Origin: Saccharopolyspora gregorii
GTDB lineage: Bacteria > Actinomycetota > Actinomycetes > Mycobacteriales > Pseudonocardiaceae
Assembly (NCBI RefSeq): GCF_024734405.1
Contig: NZ_CP059556.1
Location: 2,356,001 to 2,420,000 of the forward strand
Length of the DNA: 64,000 bases
Direction: 5' to 3'
The notes beneath the pieces are model-generated. The model was not told where the DNA came from. It searched no databases and worked only from the letters and a program-made list of their open reading frames with translations. Both the position numbers and the translations under genes were made by a program. Every line of letters begins with the position of its first letter. Position 1 is the first letter of the stretch. Positions 45,257 to 52,657 of this stretch are shown piece after piece.

Positions 45257-45296
45257 CTGACAAACCTCCTGCTCGGGCCCGGGAGCGGGCAGCGCG

Positions 45297-45324
45297 CACC
45301 GGCACCCGGACCTCGGGTGCGGTG
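45297..45324 (-). terminator. Hairpin between GntR gene and dehydrogenase gene
   Basis: CACCGGCACCCG (45297-45308) pairs with CGGGTGCGGTG (45314-45324) around a 5-base loop, with one bulged G. It lies 52 bases past the regulator stop. As a terminator or partial terminator it would lower expression of the catabolic genes relative to the regulator, or separate two transcripts. Confidence 0.45.
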
Positions 45325-45375
45325 CTGGGTGGGCGTGCCGGGTGATCGGCTCCGGCCCAGGGGTGGCTGGTGCGG

Positions 45376-46074
45376 TCAGCTCTCGCCGGTCAGCGAGGAC
45401 CAGACCTCGAAGTGGCGGCGCATCGCGGCCCGCGCCGCTTCGCCGTCGCGGTTCTCGACGGCGTCGACGATTCCGTAGTGGACGGTGTCGATGACCCGTT
45501 CTTCGCCCGGCGCCAGGGGAGCGCGTGCGACGGCGACCCGGCGGCGGTCCACCACCTCGTCGCGCAGCACGTGGCTCAGCCCGTCGTGCAGCAAGGTGAA
45601 GATGGGGTTGTCGACGATGGTGAACAGGCGGCGGTGGAAGTCCAGGTCCGCCTCCAGCGCGCGGTCGTCCTCGCCCGCCGCGCTCGCGCGCACCATCTCG
45701 TCGACCAGGTCGCGCAGCACCTCGACGTCGTCGGCGGTCGCCAGCCGCGCAGCCGCCTCGGACATGCTGATCTCCAGCATCTCCCGGGCGGAGCGGAACT
45801 GGCCGCCGCCGAGCTGGCCGAGTTCGTTCGACAGGTCGAAGTACAGCTGGATGAAACCGGCGTCCGGGACGCCGAGGTAGGAGCCGCGGCCCTGGGTGCG
45901 GGTCAGGAAACCCAGCATCTCCAGCATCGACAGCTGCTCGCGCAGCGCGCCCCGGCTGATGTCCAGCGAGGAGACCAGCTCCCGCTCGGTCGGCAGCCGG
46001 AGCAGGTCCGTGCCCGGTTCGGGAGTGGCCTGCTCGGCCAGGCTGCGCACCAGGAACGAGAGATCGACACCCAC
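45376..46074 (-). CDS. GntR/FadR-family regulator
   Basis: The 232-residue regulator has an N-terminal winged helix (LLRLPTERELVSSLDISRGA, LREQLSMLEMLGFLTRTQGR) and a C-terminal all-helical FCD domain with the metal/ligand residues of the family (DLDFHRRLFTIVDNPIF, MRRHFEV). Such proteins repress catabolic genes and release DNA on binding an organic-acid effector. The GTG start has AGGAGGTG eight bases upstream. Two TTGGTNNNACC sites lie immediately before it, one almost touching the ribosome site, which suggests autoregulation and control of the divergent GMC gene. Confidence 0.92.
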   Translation of the reverse strand: MGVDLSFLVRSLAEQATPEPGTDLLRLPTERELVSSLDISRGALREQLSMLEMLGFLTRTQGRGSYLGVPDAGFIQLYFDLSNELGQLGGGQFRSAREMLEISMSEAAARLATADDVEVLRDLVDEMVRASAAGEDDRALEADLDFHRRLFTIVDNPIFTLLHDGLSHVLRDEVVDRRRVAVARAPLAPGEERVIDTVHYGIVDAVENRDGEAARAAMRRHFEVWSSLTGES

Positions 46075-46086
46075 TGGACACCTCCT

Positions 46087-46099
46087 TTGGTAGGACCAA
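46087..46099. promoter_or_regulatory. FadR-type operator site 1
   Basis: TTGGTAGGACCAA is a perfect 5-base inverted repeat around AGG, matching the TGGTNNNACCA pattern typical of FadR-subfamily GntR operators. It sits 12 bases upstream of the regulator's start codon, so occupancy would block regulator and downstream transcription. Confidence 0.65.
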
Positions 46100-46140
46100 T
46101 GCCGGGTACGTTAAGCGCGGCCGGGAGACCTGTCAACGAT

Positions 46141-46153
46141 TTGGTCCGACCTT
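46141..46153. promoter_or_regulatory. FadR-type operator site 2
   Basis: TTGGTCCGACCTT shares the TTGGTNNNACC core with site 1 and lies 54 bases from it, about five helical turns. It is between the divergent regulator and GMC oxidoreductase genes. The remaining stretch up to the GMC start (46,154-46,394) shows no gene. Confidence 0.6.
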
Positions 46154-46394
46154 TCCGCGGCGGCCGACGCGCTTCCCGGTCGCGGCGGCCGAGTCCCGCC
46201 GCCCGGGCCTGCCGCGGCCGGCCGATGTCCCGTTCGTCCGGATGCCGCGTTCCGGTGCGCCGTTCACCTGCGACGGAAGCTGAAACCGGTGAGCTGGCGC
46301 ACAGTCCGTTGCGCGTGCCGTGGCGGCATGGTTTCTCCTGCCACCGGGGAGATCGAGAACCGGCGTCCGCGCGGGCGCCGGCGGAGGAGGGGCG

Positions 46395-47930
46395 ATGTAC
46401 GACGCGATCATCATCGGAGCAGGGTCCGCGGGGGCGGCGGTGGCCGCGAGACTCGCCGAGGACGACGGACGGCGCGTGCTGCTCCTCGAAGCGGGCCCCG
46501 ACTACCGCTCCGCCGACACGCCACCCGAGATCCGCGGCGTCGAACCCGGCAAGATCAAGCTGGTGGAGCAGCTGGCGGCCACCCACACGTTCCCCGAGCT
46601 GTGCGCGTCCCGGTCCGCCGTGCAAGGGCCCGCGCGCTACGTGCGGGGCCGGGGCGTCGGTGGCAGCTCCGCGGTCAACGGGCTGTTCGCGATCCGGCCG
46701 ACCGTCGAGGACCTCGACGGCTGGGCCGCGCAGGGGTGCACCGGCTGGGGGTACCAGGACGTGCTGCCGCTGCTGAACCGGCTGGAGGACGACCACGACT
46801 TCGCCGACCGGCCCTACCACGGCTCCGGCGGCCCCATCCCGGTGCGCCGGCCGCGGCGGGAGGACTTCGCCACCGTCGAAGCCGCCCTGGACCGGATCGC
46901 GGAGCGGCGCGGCCACCCGTGGGCGCCGGACCACAACGCACCCGGCTCGACCGGGGTGTCGCCGTACGCGTTCAACGCGATCGGCGACCGGCGCGTGTCC
47001 ACCAACGACGGCTACCTCGAACCGAACCGGGAGCGGGCCGAGCTGCACGTCATCGGCGGCGCGCTCGTCGACCGCATCCGGTTCGCCGGGAACCGCGCCA
47101 TCGGGGTGCGGGCGATCATCGGTGGTGAGCCGGTGGAGTACCGCGCCGCCGAGACCGTGCTCGCCGCCGGTGCCGTGCACACCCCGGCGATCCTGCAGCG
47201 CTCCGGCGTCGGACCCGCCGCGGAGCTGCGCGAGCTCGGCATCCGGCCGGTCGCCGACCTGCCGGTGGGAGACGGGTTGCAGGACCACCCGGCGATCCTG
47301 CTGGCGCTCGCGCTGCACGAACCACCGGACTACGGCGGCCTGCCCGAACGCGGGCAGCTGTGCCTGCGGTTCACCACCGGCGTCGGCGACGAGATCAACG
47401 ACGGGATGCTCGCGGCGCCCGGCGCGCTCGGCATCGGCGTCCCCGTTGCGGGCGTTCTCGGCTGGAACAACCGGGTGCACTCGACCGGGCGGGTCCGCAT
47501 CACCGGCACCGATCCGGCCGCGGACCCCGACGTGGCGTTCGACCTGCTCTCCGACGAGCGGGACCTGCGGCGGCTGCGCGTGGTGGTGGACGAGCTGCGC
47601 GCCTTCGCGGCGCAACCGGAACTGCGGAAGATCAGCGTGGCGATGGGGCTCGGCGCGGGCATGGTCGATCCCGCGACCGACATGGACGACCGGGAGTTCG
47701 CCGAGTTCGCGCTCGCCAACGTCAGCGACACCGCGCACGCCGCGGGCACCTGCCGGATGGGCGACCCGGACCGGCCGGACACGGTCGTCGACCCGCAGGG
47801 CCGGGTGCTCGGCGTCGACGGGCTGCGGGTCGCCGACGCGAGCGTGTTCCCGTGGCTGCCGCGCGCCAACCCGCACCTGACCGCCGTCCTCGTCGGCGAG
47901 AAGATCGCCGAATCGATCCGGGGCGCGTAG
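46395..47930 (+). CDS. GMC-family FAD oxidoreductase
   Basis: The 511-residue flavoprotein of the glucose-methanol-choline family has the N-terminal ADP-binding fold YDAIIIGAGSAGAAVAARLA, GRGVGGSSAVNGLFAIRP near residues 83-100, and VLAAGAVHTPAILQRSGVGP. The C-terminal catalytic region is HAAGTCRMG with the active-site His near 448 and NPHLTAVLVGEKIAE near 490. It oxidises an alcohol; choline-dehydrogenase-like members are the nearest in layout, but the substrate is unknown. GGAGGAGGGG lies just before the ATG. It is divergent from the GntR operon and shares its operators, so it probably performs an oxidation step in the same pathway. Confidence 0.9.
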   Translation: MYDAIIIGAGSAGAAVAARLAEDDGRRVLLLEAGPDYRSADTPPEIRGVEPGKIKLVEQLAATHTFPELCASRSAVQGPARYVRGRGVGGSSAVNGLFAIRPTVEDLDGWAAQGCTGWGYQDVLPLLNRLEDDHDFADRPYHGSGGPIPVRRPRREDFATVEAALDRIAERRGHPWAPDHNAPGSTGVSPYAFNAIGDRRVSTNDGYLEPNRERAELHVIGGALVDRIRFAGNRAIGVRAIIGGEPVEYRAAETVLAAGAVHTPAILQRSGVGPAAELRELGIRPVADLPVGDGLQDHPAILLALALHEPPDYGGLPERGQLCLRFTTGVGDEINDGMLAAPGALGIGVPVAGVLGWNNRVHSTGRVRITGTDPAADPDVAFDLLSDERDLRRLRVVVDELRAFAAQPELRKISVAMGLGAGMVDPATDMDDREFAEFALANVSDTAHAAGTCRMGDPDRPDTVVDPQGRVLGVDGLRVADASVFPWLPRANPHLTAVLVGEKIAESIRGA

Positions 47931-47948
47931 CGGGCGCGGGTCCGCCCG
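47931..47948. terminator. Short hairpin between convergent genes
   Basis: CGGGCG (47931-47936) pairs with CGCCCG (47943-47948) in the 19-base gap between the GMC stop and the convergent 2-hydroxyacid oxidase stop. It is short, but it occupies nearly the whole gap. Confidence 0.35.
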
Positions 47949-47949
47949 A

Positions 47950-49233
47950 TCAGCCGCGGAGGACGTCCGGGGTCAGCTCGGCGGGGGAGGCGTGGCCGGT
48001 GAGGCCCAGGGTGAGGTCCAGCTCGGCGACGATGTCGGCGACCGCGTCCCGGGCCCCCGCCGCCCCCGCCAGCGCCAGCCCGTGCACGTAGGGGCGGCCG
48101 ACGCAGACCGCGTCCGCGCCCAGCGCGAGCGCCTTGACCACGTCGCCGCCGGAGCGGATCCCGCTGTCGAACAGCACCGTCAGCTCCGCGCCGACGACCG
48201 GAGCGATCTCCGCCAGCGCATCCAGCGCGGCCACCGATCCGTCGACCTGGCGCCCGCCGTGGTTCGACACGACGACGCCGTCCACGCCGGCGTCCACCGC
48301 CCGGCGGGCGTCGTCCGGGTGCAGCACGCCCTTGAGCACGATCGGCAGCTTCGTGCGCTCCCGCAGCGAGGCCAGGTCGGCCCAGGTCAACGACGGCCGC
48401 GAGTAGGTGTCCAGGAAGGTGCGCACCGCCTCCCGCGGCTCCGGGGAGCGCAGGTTTCGCAGCAGCGGACCGGGGAACCGGCGGCTCATCGACAGCAGCG
48501 CCCGCACCGCGGCGAATGTGATCCGCACGTCCTCGCCGCCGGAGCCGCGCGCCACCCGTTCCCGCACCATCTCCCGGAAGCGCGGATCCGAGGTGTACTG
48601 CGCGATGCCCTCGCCGCGCGCGAACGGCAGCGAACCCAGGTCCAGGTCCCGCGGGCGCCAGCCCAGCATGGTCGTGTCGAGCGTGACCACCACGGCCTCC
48701 GCGCCGCTGCGCTCGGCGCGGGCGAGCAGGCTGTCCACCAGGTCCTCGTCGGTGCTCCAGTACAGCTGGAACCAGCGCGGCGCGTCGCCCATCGCGGCCG
48801 CGCAGTCCTCCATCGGCACGCAGGCCTGGTTGGAGAACACGTACGGCAACCCGAGCTCGGCGGCGGCCCGCGCCACGGCCAGGTCCGCTTCGGGGTGGAC
48901 CAGTTCGACGGCGCCCACGGGCGCGAACAGCACCGGAGCCGGGATGCGGCGCCCGAACAGCTCGACGCCCAGGTCCCGCCGGGACACGTCGCGCAGCGTC
49001 CGCGGCACGATCGACCGGCGGTCGAACGCCGCCCGGTTGGCCCGCATCGTCGCCTCGGTGCCCGCGCCGCCCGCCACGTACGCCCAGGCGCGCGGCGAGC
49101 AGGCGCGTCGCGCGCGCCGCTCCAGCTCCCGGTGGTCGGTGGGCACCCGCGGCCTGCGGCCCGACACGCCCGCGCCGTAGATCGCGGATTGGCGGGCGCG
49201 GCCGAACCCGGCCTGCGCGGTCTCTTCGGACAC
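47950..49233 (-). CDS. FMN-dependent alpha-hydroxyacid oxidase/monooxygenase
   Basis: The 427-residue TIM-barrel flavoenzyme is of the lactate oxidase/lactate 2-monooxygenase family. The FMN and substrate motifs are FAPVGAVELVHPEADLAVAR, WFQLYWSTDEDLVDSLL, VVVTLDTTMLGWRPRDLDLG (lactate-monooxygenase-like), IVLKGVLHPDDARRAVDAG and the catalytic VVSNHGGRQVDGS with His near residue 323. DSGIRSGGDVVKALALGADA then GRPYVHGL close the barrel. It oxidises a 2-hydroxy acid to a 2-oxo acid (or the decarboxylated acid). The GTG start has GGGGAGGA upstream. It lies downstream of a MarR gene on the same strand, with a 70-base gap. Confidence 0.9.
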   Translation of the reverse strand: MSEETAQAGFGRARQSAIYGAGVSGRRPRVPTDHRELERRARRACSPRAWAYVAGGAGTEATMRANRAAFDRRSIVPRTLRDVSRRDLGVELFGRRIPAPVLFAPVGAVELVHPEADLAVARAAAELGLPYVFSNQACVPMEDCAAAMGDAPRWFQLYWSTDEDLVDSLLARAERSGAEAVVVTLDTTMLGWRPRDLDLGSLPFARGEGIAQYTSDPRFREMVRERVARGSGGEDVRITFAAVRALLSMSRRFPGPLLRNLRSPEPREAVRTFLDTYSRPSLTWADLASLRERTKLPIVLKGVLHPDDARRAVDAGVDGVVVSNHGGRQVDGSVAALDALAEIAPVVGAELTVLFDSGIRSGGDVVKALALGADAVCVGRPYVHGLALAGAAGARDAVADIVAELDLTLGLTGHASPAELTPDVLRG

Positions 49234-49303
49234 GGTGGTTCCTCCCCGAGGTCGCCGGTGGGCCCGATCATCGCCGTCCGGCCGGGCCCGGGTCCACAGC
49301 GGA

Positions 49304-49804
49304 TCAGTCGAGCTGCTCCCGGTAGCCGGAGTTGATGATGTCGGTGAGGCGTTCCAGCTGGGCCGCCAGGTGCAGCCGCTCCTCGGGGGTGAACGCGGCG
49401 TAGCCGCGGGCCTGCTCGCGGCGGCGCTGCTCGCGCAGGCGGTGCAGGGCCGTGGTGCCGCGCTCGGTGAGGCTGATCAGCACGCGGCGCTCGTCCTCGG
49501 GGCTGCGCCGCCGCGCCACCAGCCGCTTGCCCTCCAGCTGGTTCAGCATCCGGGTCGCGGTGGGCAGGGTGACGCCCGCCGCCGCGGCCAGGTCGCTCAC
49601 CGGCAGTTCGGCGCCGGTCGCCAGCGGCAGCACCAGGGCCAGCTGGGCCAGCGACAGCCCTTCGACGCCCGCCGCGTGCGCGGCCCTGGCCCGGCGCATC
49701 GCGAGGAACAGCGCGTCGGCGGCCTGCGCCAGCTCGTCGACCCCGGGTTCGTCGAGGCCCGGTTCGTCGGGGCTGGAGTCCGGTTCCTGGGCGGGTCCGC
49801 TCAT
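49304..49804 (-). CDS. MarR-family regulator
   Basis: The 166-residue regulator has the MarR winged helix: SDLAAAAGVTLPTATRMLNQ, LEGKRLVARRRSPEDERRVL, then ISLTERGTTALHRLR. A ~30-residue acidic N-terminal extension (EPDSSPDEPGLDEPG) is unusual. It is transcribed divergently from the amidohydrolase gene across 49 bases holding a TTAGC/GCTAA palindrome, so it very probably controls that gene and itself. Confidence 0.9.
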   Translation of the reverse strand: MSGPAQEPDSSPDEPGLDEPGVDELAQAADALFLAMRRARAAHAAGVEGLSLAQLALVLPLATGAELPVSDLAAAAGVTLPTATRMLNQLEGKRLVARRRSPEDERRVLISLTERGTTALHRLREQRRREQARGYAAFTPEERLHLAAQLERLTDIINSGYREQLD

Positions 49805-49825
49805 GGGTGCTAGCGTAGCCGTTGG

Positions 49826-49837
49826 TTAGCAAGCTAA
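49826..49837. promoter_or_regulatory. MarR operator palindrome
   Basis: TTAGCAAGCTAA is a perfect inverted repeat in the 49-base divergent gap, 16 bases before the amidohydrolase start. Further TAGC words flank it (GCTAGCGTAGC from 49,809). It is the natural binding site for the adjacent MarR protein. Confidence 0.65.
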
Positions 49838-49853
49838 GTAATAGGAGGCGGTC

Positions 49854-50786
49854 ATGTCCACGGCACAACGCATCGACGTCCACCACCACGTCGTGCCGCC
49901 CGTCTACCGGGAAGCCCTGCAGCGCGTCGGCTCCGACGCGGCCGGCGGCAGGCACCTGCCGGACTGGAGCCCGCAGGCCTCGCTGGACCTGATGGACCGC
50001 AACGGGATCAGCACCGCGATCCTGTCCGTCACCACCCCCGGCGTCGAACCGTGGCCCGGGCAGGAAGGGCGCGACCTGGCGCGCGCCCTCAACGAGCACT
50101 GCGCCGAGCTCGTCCGCGACCACCCCGGCCGGTTCGGCTTCTGGGCGACGCTCACGCTGCCCGACGTGGACGGGGCGCTGGTCGAAGCCGAGCACGCGCT
50201 CGACGAACTGGGCGCCGACGGGGTCGTGCTGCTGGCCAACAGCGGCGGCACCTACCTCGGGGACGAGGCGTTCGAACCGCTGCTGGCCGAACTCGGCAGG
50301 CGCGGCGCCGTCGTGTTCGTGCACCCCTCGGCGCTGCCGGCCGATCCGGTGCCCGGAATCCCGCCGTTCGCCGCGGACTTCCTGCTCGACACCACCCGCG
50401 CCGCCGCGAAGCTCGCCGCGAGCGGCACGCTGCACCGCCACCCCGACCTGAAGGTCATCCTGTCGCACGCGGGCGGCTTCCTGCCCTACGCGGTGGAGCG
50501 CATCGCGGCCTGCCTGGAGATGGCCGGGAGCGAGCGGAGCACCGCGGACCTGATCGCCGACCTGCGCCGCTGCTACTTCGACACCGCGCTGTCCGCCTCG
50601 CCGTACGCGCTGCCCGGGCTGACCGCGTTCGCCGACCCCGAGCGCATCCTGTTCGGCAGCGATTTCCCCTACGCCCCGGCGGACATCGCCACCACCATGA
50701 CCGAACGACTCGACGCCTCACCGGTGATCGACCACGCCGCCGTGGACCGCGAGAACGCCGCCCGCCTCCTCCCGCGCCACTCCTGA
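49854..50786 (+). CDS. Amidohydrolase-2 family metal-dependent hydrolase/decarboxylase
   Basis: The 310-residue TIM-barrel protein is of the ACMSD-like amidohydrolase group. It has the metal-binding RIDVHHHVVPP at the N-terminus, VFVHPSALPADP (His near 158), LKVILSHAGGFLPYAVERI (His near 204) and LFGSDFPYAPADI with the catalytic Asp near 270. Members are mostly non-oxidative decarboxylases or hydrolases of cyclic or aromatic acids. TAGGAGGCGG precedes the ATG. Control by the divergent MarR is likely. A strong hairpin follows its stop after seven bases. Confidence 0.9.
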   Translation: MSTAQRIDVHHHVVPPVYREALQRVGSDAAGGRHLPDWSPQASLDLMDRNGISTAILSVTTPGVEPWPGQEGRDLARALNEHCAELVRDHPGRFGFWATLTLPDVDGALVEAEHALDELGADGVVLLANSGGTYLGDEAFEPLLAELGRRGAVVFVHPSALPADPVPGIPPFAADFLLDTTRAAAKLAASGTLHRHPDLKVILSHAGGFLPYAVERIAACLEMAGSERSTADLIADLRRCYFDTALSASPYALPGLTAFADPERILFGSDFPYAPADIATTMTERLDASPVIDHAAVDRENAARLLPRHS

Positions 50787-50792
50787 CCCCCT

Positions 50793-50843
50793 GGGTGAGT
50801 GGCCCGTTCGACCAGCCACAGTGGGCTAACGGGCCACTCACCC
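50793..50843 (+). terminator. Perfect 16-base-arm hairpin after the amidohydrolase gene
   Basis: GGGTGAGTGGCCCGTT (50793-50808) and its exact complement (50828-50843) enclose a 19-base loop. It starts seven bases after the stop codon. It belongs to the GGTGARYGGCC palindrome group of this window. Confidence 0.7.
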
Positions 50844-50876
50844 GGCCGGAGTGGGGTGGGGAATCGAGGAGGACGG

Positions 50877-51152
50877 GCCGCGGAGGTCGCCGCCGACGGC
50901 GTCACCGTGAACCTGGTGCTGCCGGGCCGGATCGAGACCGAACGGCTGAGCTCGATGAACGAGGCGATGGCCGCCCGCCGCGGGGTCACTCCGGACGCGG
51001 TCCGCGACGCCTCCCGCGCCGACATCCCGGCGGGCCGGTTCGGCACGCCCGAGGAGTACGCGGCGGCGGTGCTGTTCCTCGCGAGCGCTCCGGCGTCCTA
51101 CATCACCGGTGCGCAGCTGCGCTGCGACGGCGGCCTGGTCCGCGCCCACTAG
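50877..51152 (+). pseudogene. C-terminal remnant of a short-chain dehydrogenase/reductase
   Basis: The readable ~91 residues are the last third of an SDR: AAEVAADGVTVNLVLPGRIETERL, then RADIPAGRFGTPEEYAAAVLFLAS and SYITGAQLRCDGG, typical of FabG-like enzymes. The N-terminal NAD-binding motif and the catalytic Ser-Tyr-Lys are missing. Upstream comes directly the amidohydrolase terminator with no room for them. It is therefore a truncated gene left by a deletion. Its 3' end overlaps the convergent ROK gene by 50 bases. Confidence 0.75.
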
Positions 51153-52362
51153 TCGCGCGGGCGTGGTGGCGCAGCGCGCCGAGCGGATCCGCGTAGAGCA
51201 CGTCCAGCGACACCGCGGCCGCCGCCTGCTGCTGGATGCCGTCCCCGGCGGCGGTGAGCCGCAGGTCGCGCGGCACCGCGGAGTGCTCGGCCACCGCCCC
51301 CGCCACCTCGCGCAGCGCCGCCGGGTGCTCGGTGAACGCCTGCCCGCCGAGCACGATCCGATCCGGGTTGACCACGTCCGCGATGTGCCCGATGGCACGC
51401 CCCAGCACCCGGGAGCGTTCTCGCAGCAGGGACGTCGCGAGCGCGTCCCCGCCCGTGGCCAGCTCGGCGAGCGCGGCGGTGGTGCGCACCTCCAGCCCGT
51501 GCGCGCCTGCCGCCGCGACCAGCGCAGTGTCGCTCACCGCGTCGGAGAGCCTGCCGGTGCGGTGCGGGTCCAGCAGCTCGGTCGGACCGGACGGCAGGTG
51601 GCCGAGCCCGCCGGGGCCGGTGCTGGGGTTGTGCACGGCTCCCCCGATGGTCAGCGCCACTCCGATCATCTCGCGGGCGTAGCAGTACAGCGTGCTGCCG
51701 TGCGGGTCGTCCGCCGGGCCGAACGACAGCTCCGCCGCGGCCATCGATTCCACGTGCGGCGCCACCGAGACCGGCAGGCCCAGCTGCTCGCCGATCAGCT
51801 CGCCGACCGGGGCGGCCCGCCAGCGCAGCAGCGGGTGGTCGACGCGGCCCAGGTCGTCGACCCGGCCGCCGAGGGCGACCCCGGCCCACAGCGGGGTCCG
51901 GCCGGGCCAGCGCGCGAGGAACCGGTGCACCCGCGAGCCGATCGCGCGCAGCACCTCACCGGCGTCCCCGCCGCCGGTGCGCGTCCGGATCCCGCCGAGC
52001 ACCCGCCCGTGCAGGTCGTGCGCGGTGATCGTGGTGGTGCGGAACCCGATGTGGACTCCCGCGGTGAGGTGCGGTTCGCGGCGCAGCTCGAACGGCAGGC
52101 GCGGCCGCCCGACCGCTCCGGCCGGGGCGAGGTCGGTGCGCTCCCGCAGCAACCCGGCTTCGATCAGCGCGGCGACGTGCCGGTTCACCGTGGGCGCGCT
52201 GAGCCCGGTGCGGGTGGCGGCGACGTCGCGGAACACCGGCCCCTCGCGCCGCGCGACCCGCAGCACCGCGGCCGCGGGCGCGTCCACGATCCGCAGCCCG
52301 GGGGCGATGACGGTCGGACCGGTGTCGCGGACAGGGGGGAGCGCGTGCAGTGCTGCGGGCAT
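51103..52362 (-). CDS. ROK-family transcriptional regulator
   Basis: The 419-residue protein has an N-terminal winged helix (AAVLRVARREGPVFRDVAATR, LSAPTVNRHVAALIEAGLL) and a ROK sugar-kinase-like body with WAGVALGGRVDDLGRVDHP, YAREMIGVALTIGGAVHNPS and VVNPDRIVLGGQAFTEHP. The zinc-binding Cys cluster of sugar-kinase ROK proteins is not seen, as in some regulators. It probably senses a sugar or an analogue. The ATG at 52,362 is preferred over a longer frame because GAGGA precedes it. Confidence 0.85.
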   Translation of the reverse strand: MPAALHALPPVRDTGPTVIAPGLRIVDAPAAAVLRVARREGPVFRDVAATRTGLSAPTVNRHVAALIEAGLLRERTDLAPAGAVGRPRLPFELRREPHLTAGVHIGFRTTTITAHDLHGRVLGGIRTRTGGGDAGEVLRAIGSRVHRFLARWPGRTPLWAGVALGGRVDDLGRVDHPLLRWRAAPVGELIGEQLGLPVSVAPHVESMAAAELSFGPADDPHGSTLYCYAREMIGVALTIGGAVHNPSTGPGGLGHLPSGPTELLDPHRTGRLSDAVSDTALVAAAGAHGLEVRTTAALAELATGGDALATSLLRERSRVLGRAIGHIADVVNPDRIVLGGQAFTEHPAALREVAGAVAEHSAVPRDLRLTAAGDGIQQQAAAAVSLDVLYADPLGALRHHARATSGRGPGRRRSAAAHR

Positions 52363-52432
52363 GGGGTCCTCGGGAACGGGAGGACGGCACCCGGGCGAAC
52401 GGCCCGGTGGCACCGTGCGGTCGGCGGATTCG

Positions 52433-52504
52433 TCAGCGGAGCGGCGACGAACCGCGACACAGCACCCGCACCAGCGGCAGGCGGCAGGCGAGCGCGACGG
52501 TCAC
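52433..52504 (-). CDS. Possible short leader peptide
   Basis: A 23-residue frame starts at a GTG with GAGGT seven bases upstream and contains ACRLPLVRVLCRG near its middle; a GTG at 52,543 would lengthen it to 36 residues. It loosely recalls the Cys-containing leader peptides that precede sulfur-acquisition genes in actinomycetes. It lies between the ROK gene and the SfnB-like/LLM pair and is too short to judge by composition. Confidence 0.25.
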   Translation of the reverse strand: MTVALACRLPLVRVLCRGSSPLR

Positions 52505-52600
52505 GTAGGTGACCTCAGGCGGAGCGGTCGGGTTGCCGGGCACGGGCGAAAACTACCGCACCGGCACGACCCCGTTCCGCCAGGTGAGAACCGCGGCAGG

Positions 52601-52649
52601 GGTGAACGGCCGATCCGCCCAGCGTGGCGGGGCCGGTGGGCCGTTCACC
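52601..52649 (-). terminator. Hairpin after the SfnB-like gene
   Basis: GGTGAACGGCC (52601-52611) pairs perfectly with GGCCGTTCACC (52639-52649). It starts eight bases past the stop of the minus-strand acyl-CoA-dehydrogenase-like gene, the right place for a terminator. It shares the GGTGARYGGCC core with the palindromes at 36,294 and 50,793. Confidence 0.6.
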
Positions 52650-52657
52650 TGGTGGGA

